This document shows positions 1 through 5,102 of a stretch of DNA of 6,826 bases, one piece after another (the stretch's first letter is position 1; each line of letters opens with the position of its first letter). A program made the position numbers and the translations under genes. Location of the stretch: the NCBI GenBank assembly GCA_023438965.1, contig JAEXPB010000182.1:1-6826 (forward strand), in the 5' to 3' direction. The DNA is from Bacillota bacterium (GTDB taxonomy: Bacteria > Bacillota > Clostridia > Saccharofermentanales > UBA5734). The notes under the pieces are model-generated. The model was not told the DNA's origin and ran no database searches. It saw nothing but the letters and a program-made list of their open reading frames with translations.

Positions 1-974
1 CAGCCCGGGCTGCAGCTGGTGATCATCGGCAGGACCGGCTCCGGCAGATGCTCCGGCAGAAGCAGGGCGGCGATCTGTTCCTCGCTGACCAAACCCTTCG
101 CCTTGAACAGGGCGACGATCCGGGCCAGCAATTCGAAGCCCTCCTCGAGAATCGTCAGGTCGGCGGTGAAATTGGTGTCGAACACCTGCTTGAATCCCAA
201 CTGCCGCAAGGCGCTGGCCATCTTGCCGGTGACCAGGGTGCCGGCCGGCAGCCCGAACTCCTCGCCCAGTGCTGCCCGTACGGCCGGTGCGGTCTGCACG
301 ACCGCAACCTTGCCCGGATCAGCCAGGGCTCTCCAGACCGCGGCCGTCGCATCGGTTTCGTGCAGGGCGTCAACCGGGCAGACCGTTGTGCACTGGCCGC
401 AGAACGAACAGACTGCCGTACCCAGCAGCGCATCGCCGCCTGGGCCGATTTCAGTCCGGAAGCCGCGGTTCTGCGCATTCAATGCACCGACGCCCTGGAC
501 TTCGTTGCACATCGTCACGCAACGGCGGCACAGGATGCACTTGCCGGTGTCCCGGACCACCGAAGGACTGGAATCATCGACATAGTCCCTGGACCGGCAG
601 CCGTCAAAGCGGGAAGTCTTGACTTGCAGGATCTCGCCGACCCGCTGGAACTCACAGTTCTGGTTGCGGTCACAATGCAGGCAGTTCGCCGGATGGTCGG
701 ACAACATCAATTCATAAAGCACTTTGCGGGCCTTCCGCACACGCGGGGTATTGGTCCGGACGATCATGCCCGGGGTCACCGGCGTGATACAGGCCGCCAT
801 CAAGCTCTTGGCCCCTTCCACCTCGACCGAGCAGATACGGCAGGAACCGATCGGATGCAGTTCCTTGAAATAGCAGAGGGTGGGAATCAGGATGTGATGG
901 GCGGTGGCGGCATCGAGAATCGTCTCGCCCTCATTCGCCTGCACAACCTGGTCATTGATTGTCAGTTGCACCAT
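1..974 (-). CDS. hydA: [FeFe]-hydrogenase catalytic subunit HydA (HndD-like), partial, cut by left edge
   Basis: This is the catalytic subunit of a cytoplasmic multimeric [FeFe]-hydrogenase that interconverts H2 with protons and electrons. 324 codons are visible, perhaps 55% of the usual length, and the rest lies off the left edge. Visible domains in order are: a [2Fe-2S] ferredoxin fold at residues 1-75 (C34, C45, C48, C62); a NuoG-type His-Cys [4Fe-4S] motif, H94-x3-C98-x2-C101-x5-C107; two [4Fe-4S] motifs (C146, C149, C152, C156 and C189, C192, C195, C199); then the start of the H-cluster domain. The stretch from about 224 to 283 (VVQTAPAVRAALGEEFG, VTGKM, DTNFTADLTILEEG) is diagnostic of [FeFe]-hydrogenases and excludes a formate dehydrogenase or NuoG. 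The first H-cluster motif begins as TSCSPG at 319-324, where the textbook form is TSCCP. About 30 residues separate EEGFELL from LPMITSC, longer than I remember for the family. The ATG at 974 follows AGGAGG at 7 nt. It is the third gene of the operon, 18 nt after hydB. Confidence 0.95.
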   Translation of the reverse strand, partial: MVQLTINDQVVQANEGETILDAATAHHILIPTLCYFKELHPIGSCRICSVEVEGAKSLMAACITPVTPGMIVRTNTPRVRKARKVLYELMLSDHPANCLHCDRNQNCEFQRVGEILQVKTSRFDGCRSRDYVDDSSPSVVRDTGKCILCRRCVTMCNEVQGVGALNAQNRGFRTEIGPGGDALLGTAVCSFCGQCTTVCPVDALHETDATAAVWRALADPGKVAVVQTAPAVRAALGEEFGLPAGTLVTGKMASALRQLGFKQVFDTNFTADLTILEEGFELLARIVALFKAKGLVSEEQIAALLLPEHLPEPVLPMITSCSPG

Positions 975-981
975 ATATGTC

Positions 982-987
982 CCTCCT
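982..987 (-). promoter_or_regulatory. Ribosome binding site of hydA
   Basis: A perfect AGGAGG on the minus strand lies 7 nt before the hydA ATG, inside the 18-nt gap after the hydB stop. It fixes the hydA start at 974. Confidence 0.85.
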
Positions 988-992
988 GTCCG

Positions 993-3900
993 TCAGCGCC
1001 GGTCACAGCGCAGGCAGCGCATTGCCTCGGCCATCGCGTTGAGCTTGTGGAACCCTTTGTAGACCTCCTGGAAATTCTTCTTCCGGTCGGCCGGATCCAG
1101 ACATTTCATCAGAAAGCGCTCATGCTCCAGCAATTCGGCGTCTTCCACCGGCTGCGGGATGCTGATCGGCTCGCCCTTGTTCAGCGCGCCGGTGCCGCCG
1201 AGATAACGGTCGATGGAGGCAGCGGCTTTTTTACCGTCGGCAATCGCCGTGATCACGACATCGGCGCCCCGGACCACATCACCGCCGGCAAAGACGCCCG
1301 GCATGGTCGTCTTTTGGGTTTCGGCGTCGACGACGAAAGTGCCCCAGCTGGTGATCTCCACTTCATCCGGCCGGACAAAAGGCAAATCGGAGTATTGGCT
1401 GACCGCCGGGATAACCAGGTCGACATAAAACTCCACCAGTTCGCCCGGCACCTTGACCGGCTTGCGCCGGCCGTCCTTGTCAAAGCCCTTGAGCGCCATC
1501 CGCTGGCAGACCACCTTTTCCACCGAACTCACACCGGCCAGGTAGATCGGTTCGACCAGCTCGTGGATCTTGATCCCCTCTTCCAGCGCCTCATGGATTT
1601 CCCGCTTGTCGGCCGGCATATCGTCCAGACTGCGCCGGTACAGGATATGCACCTCCGATGCGCCGCGGCGCAGGGCCACCCGGGCGGCATCCATTGCGGT
1701 GCTGCCGCCGCCGATGACCGCCACCACGCCCTTGACCGTCACGTCCTTGCCCAGGTTGACATCCCGCAGGAAGTCCAGGCCGTGATAAACGCCCGGCAGG
1801 TTCTCGCCCTCCACGCCGATTTTGCGGGAATGTTGGGTGCCGGTGGCGATGTAGATGGCGTCATGCTGTTGGCGCAAGTCGGCGAAGGTAATTTCCTTGC
1901 CGATCTCGACGCCGGTCAGGATCTGGATGCCGACATTGCGGATGGTGTTGATCTCCTTGTCCAGGATGGCCTTCGGCAGCCGGTATTCCGGGATGCCGTA
2001 CGCCAGCATGCCACCGGCGACGCCCTGCGCTTCATAGACCGTCACATCGTAGCCGAGCCGCCCCAGGTAATAGGCGCAGGTCAGGCCGGACGGGCCGGCG
2101 CCGATGATGCCGACCGATTTGCCTTTCTTGGGGAAAACCAGGTCGATGATCGGCTTGTCGCTCTTCAGGGCTTCATCGGCGGCGTATCGCTTCAGGTCGC
2201 AGATCGCCAGCGGTTCATCCAGCTGGGCCCGTCGGCAGCGGCTCTCGCACGGGTGGGTGCAGACGCGGCCGCAGATCGCCGGGAAGGGATTCTCCTGGCG
2301 GATCAGGTTATAGGCGTCGATCGGCCTTCCGGCGGCAATCAGGGCGACATAGCCGGGGACATTGACGCCGGCGGGACAGGCGTTCTCGCAGGGCGACAGG
2401 AAAAGGTCCGAGCAGACGCCGGCCCGGCAATACTTGTGGCGGATATGCTCATCATATTCATGCCGGAAATATTTGATCGTGCTGAGGACCGGATTGGGCG
2501 CCGTCTGGCCCAGGCCGCAAAGTGCGGTGTCCTTAACCGTTTCGCCGAGTTCAACCAGGCGTTCGACGTCGCCTTCCTGCCCTTCGCCGCGGGTGATCCG
2601 CTCCAGGATGTCCAGCATGCGGCGCGTGCCCAACCGGCAGGCCACGCATTTGCCGCAGGACTCGTCCTGCACGAACTCCATGAAGAAACGGGCGACATCG
2701 ACCATGCAGGTGTCTTCATCCATACAGATCAAGCCGCCGGAACCCATGATCGCACCCAGCTCCACCAGCGACTGGTAATCGATCTGGGTGTTCAGGTGCT
2801 CGCGGGTCAGACAGCCGCCCGAGGGGCCGCCGGTCTGGGCAACCTTGAACCGCTTGCCCTTGGGCACGCCGCCGCCGATGTCGAAAATGACTTCGCCGAG
2901 CGTGATACCCATCGGAACCTCGACAATGCCGGTATTGTTCACATCGCCGGCCAGGGCGAAGACCTTGGTGCCTTTGCTCTTTTCGGTGCCGATACCGGCA
3001 AACCAGGCGCTGCCCTTGAGGATGATCGGTGCGATATTGCCAAAGGTTTCCACATTGTTGATCACGGTAGGCTTGCCGAACAGACCCTTTTCGGTCGGGA
3101 ATGGCGGCTTCTGCCGCGGTTCGCCGCGCTGCCCTTCAACCGAGTTCATCAGGGCGGTCTCTTCGCCGCAAACAAAGGCGCCGGCGCCGATGCGGATAGC
3201 GATGTCAAAATCGAATCCGGTGCCGAACAGGTCGCATCCAAGCAAGCCAGCGGCACGGGCTTTGCCGATCGCCCGGGTCAGGCGCTCAACGGCCAGCGGG
3301 TATTCGGCCCGGACATAAACGAAACCTTTGGTCGCGCCGATTGCATAACCGCCGATGGCCATGCCTTCAATGACCAGGAAGGGGTCGCCCTCCAAAAGGC
3401 TGCGGTCCATAAAAGCACCGGGGTCGCCTTCATCCGCGTTGCAGATGATGTATTTCTGGTCTGCTTGCGCCTTGAGCCCGAGCGCCCATTTCAGGCCGGT
3501 CGGGAAACCGCCGCCGCCCCGCCCGCGCAAACCGGCTTGCTTGATCTCGGCAACCACCTGCTCGGGCGTCATTTCCTTGAGCACTTTATGCAAAGCGGCA
3601 AAACCGTTGTTCGCGATGTACTCGTCCAAACTGTCAAAATCGATTTTGCCGCAGTTGTTCAGGACTATTTTCTGCTGCCGGCTGAAGAAGCTGATGTCAT
3701 CCAGATGCAGGATCCGCTTGCCGGTCCGCCGGTCGGTGTAGCATAATGCCTCGACCGGTTCATTGCCCGCCAGGTGCTGCCGGACGATAGCCTGCATGTC
3801 GTCGGGCTTCAGCCTGCAGTAAAAGATGCCGCCTGGCTTGACGATCATCGCCGGGCCAACATCGCAGTTACCCATGCAGCCGGTCATCTTGATTTGAACC

Positions 3901-4091
3901 TGGTCCGTCAGCCCGGCCTTGAACAGTTCTTCGACCAACGAGTTGCGTACGGACACGCAATCGCAGGAAATGCAGCCGGCGCCGGCACAGATCAAAACCG
4001 AATAGCGATATTTCTTCTGGCTCTGGCGGAAGCTGGCCTGGATCGCTTCCAGGTCTGCCGCGGAACGAATGGAGATCTGCTGCTCGTTCAT
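993..4091 (-). CDS. hydB: HydB: NuoF-like FMN/NADH hydrogenase subunit fused to a GltD/NfnL-like FAD/NADP(H) domain
   Basis: This 1032-residue diaphorase subunit should pass electrons between NAD(H) and the hydrogenase and carries a second flavin/pyridine nucleotide module. Residues 28-110 form a thioredoxin-like [2Fe-2S] domain (C35, C40, C72, C76, with extra C43 and C45). Residues 140-550 are NuoF: the glycine-rich flavin loop GRGGGGFPTG (190-199), CNADEGDPGAFMDR (217-230), GAGAFVCGEETAL (302-314), and the [4Fe-4S] ligands C479, C482, C485 and C525. The C-terminal two-[4Fe-4S] ferredoxin domain typical of HydB is missing. From about 566 a GltD-type module follows: cysteines 568, 572, 607, 611, 615 and 619, the FAD motif GIIGAGPSGL (661-670), GGMLAYGIPEYRLPK (693-707), the NADP(H) motif GGGSTAMDA with R819/R820, and FAGGD (934-938). 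The tail at 1003-1030 resembles the N-terminal GltD motif and ends RCLRCD. I chose ATG 4091, which follows GGGGGGAG by 6 nt. ATG 4112 would add 7 residues and overlap hydC with no such site. Confidence 0.93.
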   Translation of the reverse strand: MNEQQISIRSAADLEAIQASFRQSQKKYRYSVLICAGAGCISCDCVSVRNSLVEELFKAGLTDQVQIKMTGCMGNCDVGPAMIVKPGGIFYCRLKPDDMQAIVRQHLAGNEPVEALCYTDRRTGKRILHLDDISFFSRQQKIVLNNCGKIDFDSLDEYIANNGFAALHKVLKEMTPEQVVAEIKQAGLRGRGGGGFPTGLKWALGLKAQADQKYIICNADEGDPGAFMDRSLLEGDPFLVIEGMAIGGYAIGATKGFVYVRAEYPLAVERLTRAIGKARAAGLLGCDLFGTGFDFDIAIRIGAGAFVCGEETALMNSVEGQRGEPRQKPPFPTEKGLFGKPTVINNVETFGNIAPIILKGSAWFAGIGTEKSKGTKVFALAGDVNNTGIVEVPMGITLGEVIFDIGGGVPKGKRFKVAQTGGPSGGCLTREHLNTQIDYQSLVELGAIMGSGGLICMDEDTCMVDVARFFMEFVQDESCGKCVACRLGTRRMLDILERITRGEGQEGDVERLVELGETVKDTALCGLGQTAPNPVLSTIKYFRHEYDEHIRHKYCRAGVCSDLFLSPCENACPAGVNVPGYVALIAAGRPIDAYNLIRQENPFPAICGRVCTHPCESRCRRAQLDEPLAICDLKRYAADEALKSDKPIIDLVFPKKGKSVGIIGAGPSGLTCAYYLGRLGYDVTVYEAQGVAGGMLAYGIPEYRLPKAILDKEINTIRNVGIQILTGVEIGKEITFADLRQQHDAIYIATGTQHSRKIGVEGENLPGVYHGLDFLRDVNLGKDVTVKGVVAVIGGGSTAMDAARVALRRGASEVHILYRRSLDDMPADKREIHEALEEGIKIHELVEPIYLAGVSSVEKVVCQRMALKGFDKDGRRKPVKVPGELVEFYVDLVIPAVSQYSDLPFVRPDEVEITSWGTFVVDAETQKTTMPGVFAGGDVVRGADVVITAIADGKKAAASIDRYLGGTGALNKGEPISIPQPVEDAELLEHERFLMKCLDPADRKKNFQEVYKGFHKLNAMAEAMRCLRCDRR

Positions 4092-4097
4092 CGCCTG

Positions 4098-4105
4098 CTC
4101 CCCCC
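4098..4105 (-). promoter_or_regulatory. Ribosome binding site of hydB
   Basis: GGGGGGAG on the minus strand lies 6 nt before ATG 4091 and begins at the last base of the hydC TAG stop. The overlap suggests coupled translation of hydC and hydB. It favours ATG 4091 over the upstream ATG at 4112. Confidence 0.65.
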
Positions 4106-4596
4106 TATTCATATTTCTTCAGGATGTCCTGAAGTTTGTTCGGATTGACCCGCTTGTGCACGACATTGTCGATCGAAACGGCGGGAGCCAATCCACAGGA
4201 ACCAATGCAGCGCTTGACTTCCAGCGAGAAGCGGCGATCGGCCGTTGTCTGGCTGATGTCGATGCCCAGGGTCTCTTTCAGCGTGTCGAGAACCTTTTTG
4301 CCGCCGCGGACATAGCAGGCGGTGCCGAGGCAAACCTGGATGGTATGGCGGCCTTTGGGTTGAGTTGTGAAATAGGAGTAAAAAGATACGACACCATGAA
4401 TTTGCGACATCGGCAGATTCATCTCCGTGCCGATGAAATGCTGCACCGACTCAGGCAGATAACCAAATATCGCCTGGGCCATGTGCAGAATCTGGATCAG
4501 GTTGCTCTCCTTCCTGTCGTATTCCAGGATCACCTGGCGCAGTAAATCAAAACGTTCCTGGTCAGTGGCAGGCGAGTTGGCACAGGCCATTTCCAT
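4105..4596 (-). CDS. hydC: HydC: NuoE-like [2Fe-2S] subunit of the hydrogenase
   Basis: This is the small thioredoxin-fold subunit that binds one [2Fe-2S] cluster and works beside the NuoF-like subunit in NADH-linked hydrogenases (HydC/HndA) and complex I (NuoE). It is 163 residues long, normal for the family. An N-terminal helical part (about 12-80) includes the family signature around residues 41-75, with FGYLPE and IHGVVSFYSYF. The thioredoxin-like half follows, with cluster ligands C89-x4-C94 and C130-x3-C134 in CLGTAC and CIGSC. The start at ATG 4596 is placed because AGGAGGT ends 7 nt upstream. A second ATG at 4590 would be 13 nt from that site. The same frame stays open to 4737, but that extension (arginine-rich, no family match) reads through the ribosome site and is unlikely to be translated. 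It is the first gene of hydC-hydB-hydA, 13 nt before hydB. Confidence 0.95.
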   Translation of the reverse strand: MEMACANSPATDQERFDLLRQVILEYDRKESNLIQILHMAQAIFGYLPESVQHFIGTEMNLPMSQIHGVVSFYSYFTTQPKGRHTIQVCLGTACYVRGGKKVLDTLKETLGIDISQTTADRRFSLEVKRCIGSCGLAPAVSIDNVVHKRVNPNKLQDILKKYE

Positions 4597-4603
4597 CAAA
4601 AGC

Positions 4604-4610
4604 ACCTCCT
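4604..4610 (-). promoter_or_regulatory. Ribosome binding site of hydC
   Basis: AGGAGGT, within a longer GGAGGAGGT run on the minus strand, lies 7 nt before ATG 4596. It is the strongest ribosome site in the window and decides the hydC start. Confidence 0.85.
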
Positions 4611-4703
4611 CCGGTCTTCGGCGTCTTCCCCTCGGTGGGCAAGCGCGGCGGCGTCTTTGTTGAATATTCTGTTGTCTGCAAGTGGGGTGATCTGCTCGGA
4701 ACG

Positions 4704-4730
4704 CATGGCGTTCTTCCCAGAAAAGCCATG
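4704..4730 (-). promoter_or_regulatory. Hairpin in the hydC 5' leader
   Basis: CATGGC and GCCATG form a perfect 6-bp outer stem. An inner 4-bp stem TTCT/AGAA lies inside it. On the minus (transcribed) strand the inner stem is closed by GGGA, which fits a GNRA tetraloop. The internal loop is UU opposite C. No T-run follows, so it is not an intrinsic terminator. It sits about 110 nt before the hydC start and may stabilise the leader or bind a protein. Function is unknown. Confidence 0.45.
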
Positions 4731-4761
4731 AGCGCAAACGTTTACCGACTCTACTGCTGAT

Positions 4762-4770
4762 ATTGTAACA
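4762..4770 (-). promoter_or_regulatory. hydC: Candidate promoter of the hydCBA operon (extended -10)
   Basis: The minus strand reads TGT followed by TACAAT, a good extended -10 (TGn plus a 5/6 match to TATAAT). No good -35 is present: the hexamer at 17-bp spacing is ATGCTA. Transcription would start near 4755 and give a leader of about 160 nt containing the hairpin at 4704-4730. A poor -35 fits either an extended -10 promoter or dependence on an activator. This is a visual match only. Confidence 0.35.
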
Positions 4771-4844
4771 TAGGTTCCAGGTTTTAGCATACCGAAATAG
4801 TCATTACTCATCCGGAATCGACGCGAACAAGCTGTCGCGACGGT

Positions 4845-4866
4845 TGTTTACCGGCGATTGTAAACA
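4845..4866. promoter_or_regulatory. Inverted repeat TGTTTAC-N8-GTAAACA, possible operator
   Basis: Two perfect 7-bp arms (4845-4851 and 4860-4866) are separated by 8 bp, giving a 22-bp dyad of the size a dimeric regulator uses. The arms resemble TTGTTA-type half-sites of the redox regulator Rex, but Rex sites as I remember them have a much shorter spacer, so I do not call it Rex. It lies about 80-100 bp upstream of the candidate hydC -10, a position that suits an activator. Confidence 0.45.
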
Positions 4867-4868
4867 GA

Positions 4869-4905
4869 ATCGAACGGCACGAGCCTAGCTCCCTTGCCGT
4901 TCGAT
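4869..4905. repeat. 11-bp perfect inverted repeat with 15-nt loop
   Basis: ATCGAACGGCA (4869-4879) and TGCCGTTCGAT (4895-4905) are perfect reverse complements. No T-run follows on either strand, so a terminator is unlikely. It begins 2 bp after the 7-bp inverted repeat. The two dyad centres (4855.5 and 4887) are 31.5 bp apart, close to three helical turns. It could be a second operator or a structured RNA element. Confidence 0.5.
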
Positions 4906-5006
4906 ATTTGGTCATCCGGAGACCCAAACTGCATCCTTGCGATTACATTTTTATCTTTTGATCCTGTTGTGTCCATAGTTAATCTGGAAATGGCAATTTA
5001 TGTCAT

Positions 5007-5037
5007 CGCTTGACTCATAAAGTATACAAGCGTTTTT
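5007..5037 (+). terminator. Weak terminator-like hairpin with T-run
   Basis: CGCTTG (5007-5012) pairs with CAAGCG (5027-5032), with a short inner ACT/AGT pairing. TTTTT follows at 5033-5037. The stem is only 6 bp and has an ATA bulge. No plus-strand gene ends just upstream, so it could end a short transcript from the intergenic region, act as a leader element, or be an AT-rich dyad used as an operator. Low confidence. Confidence 0.2.
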
Positions 5038-5040
5038 CAT

Positions 5041-5046
5041 TATGAT
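5041..5046 (+). promoter_or_regulatory. Possible -10 element of the sensor/regulator gene
   Basis: TATGAT matches the -10 consensus at five of six positions and would start transcription near 5053, about 50 nt before the TTG start. The only good -35-like hexamer, TTGACT at 5010-5015, is 25 bp away, too far for a standard promoter. The call is tentative. Confidence 0.25.
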
Positions 5047-5087
5047 AAGATCGTTAATGGCCTGATGTTTCATTTAAGTTGTTGACC

Positions 5088-5094
5088 GAGGGGG
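5088..5094 (+). promoter_or_regulatory. Ribosome binding site that selects the TTG start
   Basis: GAGGGGG ends 8 nt before the TTG at 5103. The downstream ATG codons at 5133 and 5145 have no comparable site, so this motif supports the TTG start. Confidence 0.65.
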
Positions 5095-5102
5095 CTATAC
5101 AC

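Larger units (their letters stand above)
4808..4920. repeat. 9-bp direct repeat TCATCCGGA flanking the palindromes
   Basis: TCATCCGGA occurs at 4808-4816 and again at 4912-4920, with starts 104 bp apart. The two copies bracket both inverted repeats. Each contains the palindrome TCCGGA. They could be outer binding sites of the same regulator, or chance. Confidence 0.4.
4597..5102. other. Divergent intergenic region between hydC and the sensor/regulator gene
   Basis: These roughly 500 bases hold no convincing gene. In the plus direction they contain, in order, the hydC leader, a candidate hydC promoter, a 9-bp direct repeat flanking two inverted repeats, a weak hairpin with a T-run, a possible -10 element and the ribosome site of the rightward gene. 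The 71-codon minus-strand frame at 4596-4811 has no ribosome site and no recognisable features. Two copies of a 9-mer (CGGCGTCTT on the plus strand, 4619-4627 and 4649-4657) lie in the hydC leader. The size and palindrome content suggest a shared control region. Confidence 0.7.

Noticed and set aside
48..3746. A 1232-codon open frame on the plus strand opposite hydA and hydB.
   Set aside because: It is exactly in codon register with both minus-strand genes, so it is interrupted only where they use TTA, CTA or TCA codons, which are rare in GC-rich genes. It runs across the hydB-hydA gap and shows no recognisable domain, while the minus strand carries many conserved motifs.
4092..4112. Earlier hydB start at ATG 4112.
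   Set aside because: It overlaps the end of hydC and lacks a clear ribosome site, while ATG 4091 is 6 nt after GGGGGGAG.
4597..4737. N-terminal extension of hydC to an upstream ATG (210 residues in total).
   Set aside because: The extension is arginine-rich, matches nothing in the NuoE family, and reads through the strong AGGAGGT site that serves ATG 4596.
4596..4811. A 71-codon minus-strand frame whose TGA overlaps the hydC ATG (TGATG).
   Set aside because: There is no ribosome site before its ATG, no recognisable family, and the candidate promoter lies inside it. The TGATG overlap could allow coupling, so it is worth a look in ribosome profiling, but I would not annotate it.
4597..4811. 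A sigma-54 promoter upstream of hydC.
   Set aside because: I found no TGGCAC-N5-TTGC-like element with correct spacing on the minus strand in this stretch.
4844..4867. A binding site for the redox regulator Rex.
   Set aside because: The half-sites look similar, but the spacer is too long for the Rex operator as I know it, and no rex gene is in view.
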